Shown: positions 45,168-54,432, numbered from the stretch's first letter. The stretch is 64,000 nucleotides of DNA from Bacillota bacterium (GCA_023439545.1 JAEXNT010000055.1:1-64000); one strand, 5' to 3'. Notes: generated from the letters alone by a model not told the origin. Numbers and translations: made by a program.

Positions 45168-46727
45168 TTAGCTTTCTTGTACGCAGCCTTTAAGCAATTC
45201 ATCCTTTATATTGTTAACAAGTTTTTTCATATCAGCGTGAGGAACCGTATTTTCAAAAAAACCTGCCCCCATGGTCATTATACCGTTGTAGGTACCGGCA
45301 ACCAGCAGTATTCCGGGTGCGCTGACGACAGGAGGTATAATATAGTAGTCAATAGCATTTACAGCGCCGAATTTAATTAGTTCCTTTGATATAACGCCCA
45401 GGTTGGATAAAGCCGGCACACATCTGTTACCATAAAAAGCAGGACAATCCGGCAAATTTTTCCCAACCTTCGAGCTAGCTTGATAATAGGCGAGAGTCTC
45501 CCTAAAGCTGATCTTTTCCAAACGTTCCAAGCCTATAGCGCTTTGCAGTCCGGGATAGCCCTTTTTCATTTCATTCGTCAAAAAAGCAACCCTGGACAAC
45601 GTATCGCCAAAAGCTTCATTTTCAACCATGGAAAGCCAGATATTCGACGAGCCTGACAAATTCCTTATGGCTTCAGTCTTTTTATCGGGGAGATATCGAC
45701 GCAAATCAACCGTAATATTTATACCCATAGGAACGCCGTACACCGGCTGCCCCATTTCAAGCATTGCTCTGCAGTATGCTGTAATAATCAGATCATTAAT
45801 TGTGACGTTTCTGGACTTTGCATAGCTTGCGATCATATCCATCTGGTCCGGCAGCAGTCTGCAGGTTACAATGCGGGTAGCGTTGGAAGTGCCCTGTATC
45901 CAGGGGAACGCCCATGTTGGTATTGTGACATCCGACCCCGGAATCCATAAAGCATCCGGGTCCGTTATCCCCAGACTGTTGAACAACCTGTCCTGGTCGT
46001 CCCTTCCGCGTTTTGAGGGTATTGGAATTAATTTATCTCCAGAAAGAATTTTGGAATATATATCTGAAAGAAGCTGGACATACTCTTTAATCCCGGTTCC
46101 ATCGCAACATGCGTGATTGGCTTTTATCGCCACGGTATCATATGGCTCAGACCGGATCAGTTTTACTTTTATCTTTGCATCCTTATCCATATCAAGGGGA
46201 CTTTCCATAAACCTCTGAACAGCTTCATCAATATCATCGGCTTCCTCAAAAGTGCAAAACTTTACTTTGTCGATATTCCCCATACGTTTCCAGTATGGCG
46301 GATTGCTTTCGACAAATTTGCAGCCTAAGACCGGTTCTGCGTCAAAGGACAGTCTTACTGCTTTTGTTAACTTATTAAAATCCAATTTCCCGTCGAGCTT
46401 CACGATAGCCTGACAATGAAAATTCCCGGTCCCGTAGCGGGCGACATAATTATACACGTCATGCCCGTTTGCCGGCAGAACGTCCGGGCTGTCCGGAATC
46501 TTGCCAATCCCGGGTTTGATGATATCGAGGTATTTCTCGAGCATTTCGCTAAACAATTTATAGTAACCGAGTATGCTTTGGGGCATATTATCATAAAACT
46601 TGTTATATAAGTCCATATTAAGCTTGGAAACCATTTCAAAAGGATTTCCCGAGCTGTTGCCTTTTTTAAAAAACTCCCCATAAAATTTTTTCAATGTGGT
46701 ATCGTCAAACTTAATTTTTATTTCCAT
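45168..46727 (-). CDS. Condensation-like acyltransferase with N-terminal helical extension
   Basis: Protein of 519 residues of the CoA/ACP-dependent acyltransferase (condensation, PapA, WS/DGAT) superfamily. The catalytic HxxxD is NHACCDGTGIK; later DLRRYLPDKKTEAIRNLSG and ALSNLGVIS fit the fold. It has no adenylation or carrier domain, so it takes acyl groups from a separate carrier. The first about 80 residues are an extra helical segment (NPFEMVSKLNMDLYNKF) that resembles the 75-residue protein at 48060. Last gene of a four-gene leftward operon; start ATG 46727 after GGAGTGGAC. The end is 2 bases from the efflux permease stop. Substrates unknown. Confidence 0.85.
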   Translation of the reverse strand: MEIKIKFDDTTLKKFYGEFFKKGNSSGNPFEMVSKLNMDLYNKFYDNMPQSILGYYKLFSEMLEKYLDIIKPGIGKIPDSPDVLPANGHDVYNYVARYGTGNFHCQAIVKLDGKLDFNKLTKAVRLSFDAEPVLGCKFVESNPPYWKRMGNIDKVKFCTFEEADDIDEAVQRFMESPLDMDKDAKIKVKLIRSEPYDTVAIKANHACCDGTGIKEYVQLLSDIYSKILSGDKLIPIPSKRGRDDQDRLFNSLGITDPDALWIPGSDVTIPTWAFPWIQGTSNATRIVTCRLLPDQMDMIASYAKSRNVTINDLIITAYCRAMLEMGQPVYGVPMGINITVDLRRYLPDKKTEAIRNLSGSSNIWLSMVENEAFGDTLSRVAFLTNEMKKGYPGLQSAIGLERLEKISFRETLAYYQASSKVGKNLPDCPAFYGNRCVPALSNLGVISKELIKFGAVNAIDYYIIPPVVSAPGILLVAGTYNGIMTMGAGFFENTVPHADMKKLVNNIKDELLKGCVQES

Positions 46728-46760
46728 TTTATGTCCACTCCGGATAGATCAAAATCAATG

Positions 46761-47570
46761 CTAATCTTCAAGCTTTTCCAACCGTTTGTTTATAATTTTC
46801 ATTAACCACTTTTCCTCTCCTGGTATCCTGTCTTTAAGTTTGGCTGCCGCCACCGGAAGTACCCATGCGTCAATATCCTCAAATCTGGTCTTTGATACCC
46901 TCATATACTCATTTAAGTAGGTACTGCAGGTCAATGCCTTCGGAAATTTTGACATAGCCGCCAGAATACCAGGGGTTCCGGGAAGCACAGCGGGTGAATT
47001 GATTATCAGACATGTTCTGGCAACATCTCCCGAAGGGTCTCCCCTGTAGCCGCTGCTCCAATCAATGGCCACAAGCTTATCGCCGGAATTGATTATATTA
47101 CTCAGATACATATCTCCATGACAGATGTTGTCGCCATCCGGCAATCTGTCGATATAATCCAGTATTTGTTTTACCTTGTCACCAAGTATTTCAGAAGAAA
47201 GTGAAATGGTTCGTGTAAACTTTTCCTTTTGAGAAGGTATACCGTCCGTATGATGCTTATGAATATTGTTTTGAAACCCCGCCATTTGGTATACGCAGCT
47301 TCCGAACAACCAGGGCTGCTTAAAAATCATGCCGGTTAATGTCTTCCCGAATACCCTTTCAAAAATTATCCCTTTGCGCCCGTCAATTTCCACCATATCA
47401 AATACGGCAGGTGAAGATACGCCTGCCTCATGAATCTTTTGGCCGATTTCAACCTCATACCTTACCCATTCCTCGCCATAGTTACTCCAATAAAGCTTTA
47501 ATACTTTATCATGACCCCACCTGTATACTTCGGCGGTCATACCTTTTCCCAACAGCTCTCCCTTTTCCAT
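46761..47570 (-). CDS. Aminoglycoside-phosphotransferase-like kinase
   Basis: Protein of 269 residues with the eukaryotic-like kinase fold of APH/choline kinases. Gly-rich start LGKGMTAEVYRWGHDKVLKL with the Lys, then Brenner motif ICHGDMYLSNII and metal Asp in VAIDWSSGYRGDPSGDV. It likely phosphorylates a small hydroxyl compound, not necessarily an antibiotic. ATG after GGGAGGTATGC. It lies between a thioesterase and the acyltransferase, so a hydroxylated acyl acceptor is a plausible substrate (inference). Confidence 0.82.
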   Translation of the reverse strand: MEKGELLGKGMTAEVYRWGHDKVLKLYWSNYGEEWVRYEVEIGQKIHEAGVSSPAVFDMVEIDGRKGIIFERVFGKTLTGMIFKQPWLFGSCVYQMAGFQNNIHKHHTDGIPSQKEKFTRTISLSSEILGDKVKQILDYIDRLPDGDNICHGDMYLSNIINSGDKLVAIDWSSGYRGDPSGDVARTCLIINSPAVLPGTPGILAAMSKFPKALTCSTYLNEYMRVSKTRFEDIDAWVLPVAAAKLKDRIPGEEKWLMKIINKRLEKLED

Positions 47571-47624
47571 GCATACCTCCCTTTCCGAGGCATAGATATT
47601 ATGCCGGCTAAAACAGTCGCCGGC

Positions 47625-48053
47625 CTAAGTATTATCCTTGGACTCGAAAAACTGCTTTAGCCCCCGATAAACATCCGGAGCTTCCTTTTCCATATTTACC
47701 GGCTCTACCTTAGGATTAGTCCATACATGGACCGTCTTGCCGGTTGCAAGCAACTTCCCTTTGGCCTTGTTGAACACCTCGTATCCAAATTCTGTCCTAA
47801 CACAGGACATAGATAATATTTTTGTTATGACAAGTACCACGTCGCCATATTTTGCCGGACGCTTAAATTTGCATTCAATTTCAGAAAGAGGAAGAAAGAA
47901 GCCTTGACCGGCAATTTTTGAAATAGAAACTCCTGCCTTTCTCAAATAATCCTGCCTGCTCTTTTCAAACCACAGCGGATAATTCGAATGATGTACGATA
48001 CCCATCCTGTCTACTTCAGTAAATAGAACAGGGAAGTCAATTTTTGTTGTCAT
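47625..48053 (-). CDS. Hot-dog fold acyl thioesterase (4HBT/YbgC type)
   Basis: Protein of 142 residues. The YbgC motif FTEVDRMGIVHHSNYPLWFE holds the catalytic Asp and the helix that binds CoA; GFFLPLSEIECKFKRPAKYGD follows. It would free an acyl chain from CoA or carrier protein. ATG at 48053 after GAGGAATAG, seven bases after the previous stop. Part of the divergent acyl cluster; it could release the final product or edit misloaded carriers. Confidence 0.88.
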   Translation of the reverse strand: MTTKIDFPVLFTEVDRMGIVHHSNYPLWFEKSRQDYLRKAGVSISKIAGQGFFLPLSEIECKFKRPAKYGDVVLVITKILSMSCVRTEFGYEVFNKAKGKLLATGKTVHVWTNPKVEPVNMEKEAPDVYRGLKQFFESKDNT

Positions 48054-48059
48054 TTCTAT

Positions 48060-48287
48060 CTATTCCTCGCTTTTGCCAGGCTTGCTCATTTCACCAACAA
48101 ACTTTTCCATCCACTTTCTGTATTCTTCAAAATAACTGGCATAATCTGCGGCAGCCTTTTTGAAAAAAACTTCGAAATCCTGGTTGCGTTTAGAAAACAT
48201 AGCGCCAAAAGGATTTTCCATGCTGTATTTCAATAAAAATTTTTCATAAGGAATTGTCATTTTTATGTTGCCATATTTAATTTCCAT
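48060..48287 (-). CDS. 75-residue helical protein, first gene of the leftward acyl operon
   Basis: Not a family I know. MEIKYGNIKMTIPYEKF, then NPFGAMFSKRNQDFEVFF and a helix ending MEKFVGEMSKPGKSEE. It is similar by eye to the N-terminal extension of the 519-residue acyltransferase: both begin MEIK, have an NPF then SK, N-x-D, a Met-Glu-Lys helix end and KPG at equal spacing. It could be a detached docking domain. The ATG at 48287 follows TTAGGAGTGTAATC. It may serve the 458-residue paralogue that lacks this domain (inference). Confidence 0.6.
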   Translation of the reverse strand: MEIKYGNIKMTIPYEKFLLKYSMENPFGAMFSKRNQDFEVFFKKAAADYASYFEEYRKWMEKFVGEMSKPGKSEE

Positions 48288-48558
48288 AACTGATTACACT
48301 CCTAACATTATTTTTACTGAATACTGATGCTTCTAACAATTCGCGTGTAAACATAAATTATTTCAAAAACAGCAGTAAACCTTGTAATACTATATTATGG
48401 CTGTGCAGGCCCAAGTGTTACATCTATCATTTATGTTAACTTTTTTGTGACACTTGCATTTACAGCTTCATAATATGGTATTGCAGCAGAATATCATTAT
48501 GTAAATGTAATTACATTCAGTAAACAGTATAAATTTAATTCGTAAGGAGCAGTTGGTT
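48288..48558. promoter_or_regulatory. Divergent promoter region of the acyl cluster
   Basis: 270 bases between the two operons. It contains a perfect 14-bp palindrome AATGTAATTACATT (48504-48517), an imperfect inverted repeat AAGTGTTACA/TGTGACACTT and CATTTACA/TGTAAATG. A related ATTATGTAAA motif recurs before the carrier protein gene near 50010. These suggest a shared regulator, but none is encoded in the cluster. Confidence 0.45.
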
Positions 48559-49929
48559 ATGAATTTAAAAGCTATCGGCAAGCCGTTTTCCAAATTTGCC
48601 AATATGAATAACCCGGTTCCGGAAGGCAGTCCGGACGTTATGCCAGCATTCGCGCACGATTACGGCAATTATGTCGCACGGTACGGAATGGGTAATTACC
48701 AGATCCAGGCAGTCATGAAGCTCGATGATAGAATAGACTTCGATAAGCTCTCCGCTGCGGTACGATTATCAGTTGACGCGGAGCCGGTCTTGGGATGCAG
48801 GTTTATAGAACATGACCCCCCGTATTGGAAACGTCTGAAAGATATTGACAATACAATGTTTTGCTCAATCGAGGAGACTGATAATACTGAAGAAGCTGTT
48901 AACAGGTTTTTGGAAAGTCCTTTGGATATGGATCGCGACCCCATGGTTAAAGTAAGGCTGATACGTTCGGAGCAATGTGATACCATAGTTATAAAGCTCA
49001 ACCATACATGCTGCGACGGAGCCGGTGCAAAGGAATATATCCACCTTCTGTCCAGGATTTATTCCGATACTTGTGGAAATGGCGCTTATGTGCCGGAACC
49101 GAGTATACGTGACAATGAGGACCACATTAAAATATATAAAAACCTTGGAATAAAGCACCCTGAGTTGGACAATTCCGTGGTGGAAGCCCCCAGAACCGTA
49201 TGGCCATTCCTGTGGAAGTCCGCAGGGCAGAAGAATATCACTCCCTTTGTGGTATGCAGGCTCCCCGACGGGCTGTTGGATTCCATGTCAAAATACGGAA
49301 AGGAACGTGGGGCTACAATCAATGATCTGATTCTTACCGCGTTCTATAGAGCAATGTTTAAAATATCCAGGCCTCCATACCATGTTCCCATGGATATCGG
49401 CCTGACGATAGATTTGCGCCGGTACCTTCCCGATAACAGGGCTTCGGCAATACGAAACCTTTCGGGAGGGATCGTATTAAGAATCGCAAGATTAAAGGAT
49501 GAACCCTTTGAAAGAACGCTTGCGAGAGTGGTATCCGTGATGGATCGTAAAAAAAGCAAAAATCCCGGTTATCAATGCGCTACGGGAGCAGAACATGCTG
49601 AGTTGATAAGTTTTTACCAGTTTCTTGCGTTTTCCAAATTCATATCAAAGGCTTCAGACTTATTTATGAAGAATTGTTGGTATTGCTCTCCGGGATTATC
49701 CAATCTGGGTTTTATTTCGAAGACTCCGATTAAATTCGGCGACAGTTCGGTAACCGACGCCTACATTATTCCGCCGACAATACGCATGCCCGGAATTCTG
49801 CTCGTAGCTTCCAGCTATAACGGGATATTGACATTTGCAATCGGATATTACGAGGGTTCAGTCAGCAGGGGAAAACTCGAAAAGCTTCTCGACGGCATAA
49901 GAAGCGAATTGGTAGAAGGCTGTAGATAA
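48559..49929 (+). CDS. Condensation-like acyltransferase, paralogue without extension
   Basis: Protein of 456 residues, paralogous to the 519-residue enzyme, with catalytic NHTCCDGAGAKEYIHLLSRI, DLRRYLPDNRASAIRNLSGG and GLSNLGFIS. It starts directly at the core domain (FAHDYGNYVARYGMGNYQIQ). ATG at 48559 follows AAGGAGCAG by eight bases; the TTG two codons upstream is not needed. First gene of the rightward operon with carrier, ketosynthase and SDR genes. Two similar acyltransferases facing away from each other suggest two esters or a duplicated step. Confidence 0.85.
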   Translation: MNLKAIGKPFSKFANMNNPVPEGSPDVMPAFAHDYGNYVARYGMGNYQIQAVMKLDDRIDFDKLSAAVRLSVDAEPVLGCRFIEHDPPYWKRLKDIDNTMFCSIEETDNTEEAVNRFLESPLDMDRDPMVKVRLIRSEQCDTIVIKLNHTCCDGAGAKEYIHLLSRIYSDTCGNGAYVPEPSIRDNEDHIKIYKNLGIKHPELDNSVVEAPRTVWPFLWKSAGQKNITPFVVCRLPDGLLDSMSKYGKERGATINDLILTAFYRAMFKISRPPYHVPMDIGLTIDLRRYLPDNRASAIRNLSGGIVLRIARLKDEPFERTLARVVSVMDRKKSKNPGYQCATGAEHAELISFYQFLAFSKFISKASDLFMKNCWYCSPGLSNLGFISKTPIKFGDSSVTDAYIIPPTIRMPGILLVASSYNGILTFAIGYYEGSVSRGKLEKLLDGIRSELVEGCR

Positions 49930-50082
49930 AACAGCCTTCTACGAAGTCATATCCACTGCTTCGGATGTTCTTCAAATACTTCACATATTTTAAAAGGTAG
50001 CATATTCTATTATGTAAAGTAAATGCAACCATACACAGTACCCCAGCTGAATATTTTCATTATGACAAAAAGGAGAGTTTTT

Positions 50083-50301
50083 ATGGACATTAAGGAAAAG
50101 TTGAATATTCTCGAGAATTTACTGGATGTCGAACAGGATACGTTAAGAGAGGAAACTGTGCTGGATCAACTCACAGAATGGGATTCGATAGCTTCCATAA
50201 CCACAATTGCAATGTTTGACAGCATGTTCAAAAAAGAGCTCACACCGGAGGAAGTCAAGGGGTTTAAAACGGTAAGAGACATCACTGATAAAATGGGATG
50301 A
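50083..50301 (+). CDS. Acyl carrier protein
   Basis: Protein of 72 residues. The phosphopantetheine Ser is in LTEWDSIASITTIAMF, a discrete-carrier version of the DSL motif, with the following helix and KTVRDITDK near the end. The ATG at 50083 has AAAGGAGAG before it; the frame extends 20 codons upstream but without a ribosome site. It lies before the ketosynthase by 11 bases. It differs from the fatty acid AcpP (no DSLD) and so is a dedicated carrier for this cluster. Confidence 0.87.
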   Translation: MDIKEKLNILENLLDVEQDTLREETVLDQLTEWDSIASITTIAMFDSMFKKELTPEEVKGFKTVRDITDKMG

Positions 50302-50312
50302 GGTGAGATCAA

Positions 50313-51359
50313 TTGGCAACAGGAATATTGAAAGATGTGGAAATCAAAGGAATAGCATGTGCGGTACCCGATCATATAGTAAAAAACGAGGAATATAACG
50401 AAGTATTCGGGGAAGAAAACGTCCGGAAATTTATTAATATGACAGGCGTAGAAACCAGGTATGTAGCTCTGGATGAGCAATGCACCTCGGATTTGTGCCA
50501 TGCTGCAGCGACAAGGCTGCTGGAAAAATTGGGCTGGGAGCCTTCTACCGTCGATGCTTTGATCCTCATCACTCAGACACCTGATTATGCAGTGCCGGCG
50601 AGCGCTTGCGTTCTGCAGCACAGGCTGGGGCTCAGCGAAGATTGTATTGCCTTTGATGTGAATCTGGGATGCTCGGCTTATGTTTACGGTATCTGGCTGG
50701 CGGCTACCATGATCTCGACTCAGGATCTGAACAGAGTACTCCTGCTTGTCGGAGATACCAGCAATTACGGGATTAACCAGAATGACAGTGCAACAGCAAT
50801 GATTTTCGGCGATGGAGGATCTGCCACAGCACTGGAAAGATCTGCAGGGAAAAATATAGAATACTTTTTGAAGACCAAAGGAAGCGGTTATAAAAATATC
50901 ATTGTCCCTGCCGGCCATGCAAGAAGCAGGGGCAGAAAAGACGTGGATGAATCAGAATACGAGCTTTCCATGAATGGATCAAACATTTTCTCTTTCACCA
51001 TAACAGATGTTCCCCGGACTATTGAAAGCTTCATGTCCCAATACAATATTAATCTGGACGATATAGACATGTATGTGTTCCACCAGGCCAATCGTTTTAT
51101 CATAAGGCATTTGGCAAAGAAAATGAAGTTGCCCATGGAAAAAGTGCCAATATCTATTGAAAAATACGGCAATACGAGCGGAGAGTCCATCCCGGTGACC
51201 CTTGTAGATGCGCTGGGGAACGAGGAATCAAGCGGACCGGTAAAATTGTTTTTATGTGGCTTCGGTATTGGCTTATCCTGGGGAGGCATTTATCTGGAAA
51301 TGGACAAATCTGTTTGCCTTCCAATGATATACACCAATGACTATTATAAAGAGGTATGA
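50313..51359 (+). CDS. 3-oxoacyl-ACP synthase III-like ketosynthase
   Basis: KAS III (FabH-like) protein of 348 residues. Catalytic Cys in FDVNLGCSAYVYG, His in YVFHQANRFII and Asn in KYGNTSGESIP; all intact. Start TTG 50313 after GAGGTGAG. With its own carrier protein and a reductase it would form and reduce a beta-ketoacyl chain rather than only start fatty acid synthesis. The substrate is unknown; the housekeeping fabH should lie elsewhere. Confidence 0.9.
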   Translation: MATGILKDVEIKGIACAVPDHIVKNEEYNEVFGEENVRKFINMTGVETRYVALDEQCTSDLCHAAATRLLEKLGWEPSTVDALILITQTPDYAVPASACVLQHRLGLSEDCIAFDVNLGCSAYVYGIWLAATMISTQDLNRVLLLVGDTSNYGINQNDSATAMIFGDGGSATALERSAGKNIEYFLKTKGSGYKNIIVPAGHARSRGRKDVDESEYELSMNGSNIFSFTITDVPRTIESFMSQYNINLDDIDMYVFHQANRFIIRHLAKKMKLPMEKVPISIEKYGNTSGESIPVTLVDALGNEESSGPVKLFLCGFGIGLSWGGIYLEMDKSVCLPMIYTNDYYKEV

Positions 51360-51365
51360 GATATA

Positions 51366-52127
51366 ATGATAAATCCATTGAATCTGAGCGGGAAAAATAT
51401 AATGGTCACAGGTGCTTCCTCCGGCATCGGCAGGGAGATCGCCATCCTCTTAAGCAAATTGGGCGCAAATGTCATTATGGTGGCAAGAAATGAGGAAAGG
51501 CTGAAGGATACGTATAACGAACTCGAACCCGGCAACCATTCCTATTGCTTGCTGGACTTTAATAATCCGGATGAAATTGAAAGCATGATGGACAATGTCT
51601 GTGCCAACGGGTTAAAGCTCGACGGACTGGTACATTCGGCAGGCATATCCCAAACCATGCCTCTGCAGTACTTAAAATTAAGCGATTTAGGAAGCATAAT
51701 GACAGTAAACTTTTTTTCTTTTGTAGAGCTCGCAAAGCATTTTTCAAAACGGAAGAATAATAATAAAGGCGGCAGTATAGTTGCCATTTCATCCATATCA
51801 AGCAAGGTGGGCGCCAGAGGCCTGACTGCATATTGCGCAAGTAAGGGAGCTCTTGAAAGCGCTATCAGATCCATGGCGCTGGATCTTGCCCCAAAGAAAA
51901 TAAGAATCAACTCAGTTGCTCCCGCTATGATAGGAACAAAAATATATGACGGATTAAAGGCAATCGTCAATAATAAGGATTTTGAAGCCGAACTAATGAA
52001 GAGACAGGTTCTGGGAATCGGAAAACCCGCAGACGTTGCTCATGCGGCTGCTTTTCTGCTAAGCGATGCTTCCGGGTTTATCACAGGTACATCCATGATC
52101 GTTGACGGAGGATATACGTCGCACTAG
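51366..52127 (+). CDS. Short-chain dehydrogenase/reductase (FabG-like)
   Basis: SDR of 253 residues. NAD(P) motif VTGASSGIGREIA, active-site Ser in SIVAISSISSK and YxxxK in LTAYCASKGALESAI; C-terminal FITGTSMIVDGGY. It follows the ketosynthase by six bases, so it probably reduces the beta-keto product on the adjacent carrier. It could also be an unrelated alcohol dehydrogenase. ATG after AGGTATGAGATATA. Confidence 0.9.
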   Translation: MINPLNLSGKNIMVTGASSGIGREIAILLSKLGANVIMVARNEERLKDTYNELEPGNHSYCLLDFNNPDEIESMMDNVCANGLKLDGLVHSAGISQTMPLQYLKLSDLGSIMTVNFFSFVELAKHFSKRKNNNKGGSIVAISSISSKVGARGLTAYCASKGALESAIRSMALDLAPKKIRINSVAPAMIGTKIYDGLKAIVNNKDFEAELMKRQVLGIGKPADVAHAAAFLLSDASGFITGTSMIVDGGYTSH

Positions 52128-52133
52128 AATCGA

Positions 52134-52166
52134 ATTGCCATCGGATTGCCATCGGATTGCCATCTC
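52134..52166 (+). repeat. Three tandem copies of an 11-base unit
   Basis: ATTGCCATCGG occurs three times in a row (the third ends CT instead of GG), just after the SDR stop. Slippage product; too few copies for more. Confidence 0.7.
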
Positions 52167-52231
52167 ACAGTACTTTCCCGTAATGATATACAACATTGTA
52201 GGAATTCGTTCAGTAAATAGAATAAAGTAAC

Positions 52232-52276
52232 AGAAGGGTTCCGCTTATTAGAGTGTTAGCAGAACCCTTCTTTTGC
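52232..52276 (+). terminator. Terminator of the rightward acyl operon
   Basis: AGAAGGGTTC (52232-52241) pairs with GAACCCTTCT (52262-52271) around 20 bases; TTTTG follows. It ends the operon after the SDR gene. Confidence 0.8.
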
Positions 52277-52473
52277 TTTTATATGGCTATGCGGCCTGCT
52301 CTGCCACAGGAGCTGTTGCGTGCAATATCGTTCAGAAAGAATAAACGGAAAATTGCATCATAAAGTGGAGTAAAACAAAAAAAACAAACATAATAAATAT
52401 GCAGTATAATGTGATAGAATTTAAAGGGGCGGAACAAATACATATTCCGGCGCCATATGACAGGAGGTTTCAG

Positions 52474-54432
52474 ATGAAAAGAAAACTGACGTCGCTGATC
52501 CTTGCGGCAGTCACACTATTGGCTGTATTTTCATCCGGATGGACGGTCAATGCCGACTCCAGGTATTATACTATAGAAGGCTACGCGGTAAATGTCGGCG
52601 TACAGCCCGATGGTTCAGCAAATATCGAAGAGAGGATTACGTACCAGTTCAACGGCAGCTTCAACGGAGTTCTGCGCGATATCGACTTCAACAGCACTGA
52701 CGGAATACAAGGCGTAAAGGTTTACGTCGACGACAACGGTACGGAAAGGGAGCTTTCGGTCAATTCGGAAAACAGCCTCGACGCAGAAGGATCATCCGGG
52801 ACATATAACATGGTGACGGAAGGCAATCTGGAGCGCTTCAAGGTTTATGAAAAATCGAGCAGCCAGAGTAAAACATTCATTTACAGATATACCCTTCTCA
52901 ATGTCTGCACCAGATATAACGATATTGCCGAATTCAACAGAAAGATAATAGATTCGGGCTGGACAGTGGCTTTAAGCAACATAGTCGTAAACATACAGCT
53001 GCCCGAGGGCGCTTCGGCAAACGATATAAAGGTATACGGCCATGGTCCGCTGACGGGAAAAAGTGAAATAATCGACGGAAGGAACGTGCAATTCACGTTG
53101 GATTATCTCCCTCCGGGAAACTGGATGGAAACGCTCGTGCTGTTCCCCACCTCGCTGATACCTCAGGCGGGCAGAGTCGTCAAAGAGGATGAGCTTCCAA
53201 AGATAGCGGCAAATGAAAAGCAACAGGCCGAGGAAGCGAACAGGCAGAGGGAGGAAGCTCGCCGCCAGGTCGAGGCATACCGGAAGCATCAGGAGGAAAT
53301 ACGGAAGCAACAGGAGGCACAGCGGGCCAGGGACGCAGCCATAAGACCCATAGGCAACGCGGTCGGCGTGACGGCGTTTTGCCTTTGGTTCCTGCTTATC
53401 TTCTGGATCTATTTCAAATATGACAAGGAGTTCAAGCCTGGATTCGAAGGTAAATATTACAGGGAACTACCCGGCGAATATACTCCCGCGGAAATGAGCG
53501 TGCTGATGTCGATGGGCGGCGTAGGTACGCGCGACATTACGGCGACGCTGATGGATCTTGTAAGGAAGGAGCAGCTCCTGCTCAACAATGACACCTACGT
53601 CAAGCACGGATTCTTCAAGGATAAAGAAGTGCAGGACTACAGCCTTGCAATCAATCCTCAGGCGCCCAACGTGAGCCTTAAGAGGCATGAAGCTTTCCTG
53701 ATGGATTGGTTCCTGGGCAGGGTCGGAAACGGATACAGCGTACGTCTGGACGATATCTCGGATTATTGCAGATCCACGTCGGGCGCACGCCATTTTACCG
53801 AGGATTATTCGAAATGGCAAAGTCTTTCCAAAGAGGAAGCCGAAAAAAATAATTTCTTTGACGAGACCTGCGGCACTGGCCGGCTCATCGGCATACTGTC
53901 CTCGCTTGGCTGGATCGGACTTGGAATATTGGTTGTGGCTGGCTTGAAATCAGCCGTTGGCTCAGCTTTGGTGATACAGGCGATAATTCTGATGATCTTC
54001 TCCGCAAGGCTAAAAAGACGTACTGCTTACGGAAACGAACAACACGCGATGTGGCATGCTTTCAAGAACTTCCTGAAGGATTTCAGCAATCTGGAGAAGG
54101 CTGAGATGCCTTCGATAGTAATGTGGGAGCATTACCTCGTGTATGCGATCTCGCTTGGAGTTGCAAAGGAAGTCATCAGACAGCTTCCTCTTGTATTCAC
54201 CGATGCAGACCTGCAGAATACGCACCTGACCTTCATGTACGGTTACAGCTTCAACAATTTCGCAGCGTTCACGAATGCATTCGATACGACTGTGGATTCC
54301 GTCGATAATGCGATCAGCAGTGCATTCTCTGTCGCGAACTCGACCAACTCGTCGGCTTCGGGAGGCGGCGGGGGCTTCAGTGGCGGCAGTTCCGGCGGTG
54401 GAGGCGGCGGAGGCGGCGGAGGTGCGTTCTAG
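52474..54432 (+). CDS. DUF2207 membrane protein with Gly-rich tail
   Basis: Protein of 652 residues: signal peptide (about 1-24), the extracellular DUF2207 domain (about 30-235), a coiled Glu/Arg/Gln-rich segment, two sets of membrane helices (near 290-312 and about 475-520), a cytoplasmic part between them, and a C-terminal run of Gly and Ser ending GGGGGGAF. ATG at 52474 after ACAGGAGGTTTCAG; the frame before it is unsupported. DUF2207 proteins are often paired with LemA, as here. Function unknown; a role in cell-envelope or secreted-protein control is a guess. Confidence 0.9.
   Translation: MKRKLTSLILAAVTLLAVFSSGWTVNADSRYYTIEGYAVNVGVQPDGSANIEERITYQFNGSFNGVLRDIDFNSTDGIQGVKVYVDDNGTERELSVNSENSLDAEGSSGTYNMVTEGNLERFKVYEKSSSQSKTFIYRYTLLNVCTRYNDIAEFNRKIIDSGWTVALSNIVVNIQLPEGASANDIKVYGHGPLTGKSEIIDGRNVQFTLDYLPPGNWMETLVLFPTSLIPQAGRVVKEDELPKIAANEKQQAEEANRQREEARRQVEAYRKHQEEIRKQQEAQRARDAAIRPIGNAVGVTAFCLWFLLIFWIYFKYDKEFKPGFEGKYYRELPGEYTPAEMSVLMSMGGVGTRDITATLMDLVRKEQLLLNNDTYVKHGFFKDKEVQDYSLAINPQAPNVSLKRHEAFLMDWFLGRVGNGYSVRLDDISDYCRSTSGARHFTEDYSKWQSLSKEEAEKNNFFDETCGTGRLIGILSSLGWIGLGILVVAGLKSAVGSALVIQAIILMIFSARLKRRTAYGNEQHAMWHAFKNFLKDFSNLEKAEMPSIVMWEHYLVYAISLGVAKEVIRQLPLVFTDADLQNTHLTFMYGYSFNNFAAFTNAFDTTVDSVDNAISSAFSVANSTNSSASGGGGGFSGGSSGGGGGGGGGGAF

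Larger units (their letters stand above)
52128..52473 (+). other. Intergenic region after the acyl cluster
   Basis: 345 bases with a triplet repeat, a terminator (52232-52276) and the promoter side of the DUF2207 gene. No further gene is seen; the open frame from 52399 begins before the real start. Confidence 0.5.

Noticed and set aside
46761..47570. Aminoglycoside resistance kinase
   Set aside because: Only the general APH fold is visible; its place in the acyl cluster suggests a metabolic substrate.
45168..52127. Non-ribosomal peptide synthetase cluster
   Set aside because: Condensation-like proteins are present but there is no adenylation domain or modular protein; a lipid-type acyl system fits better.
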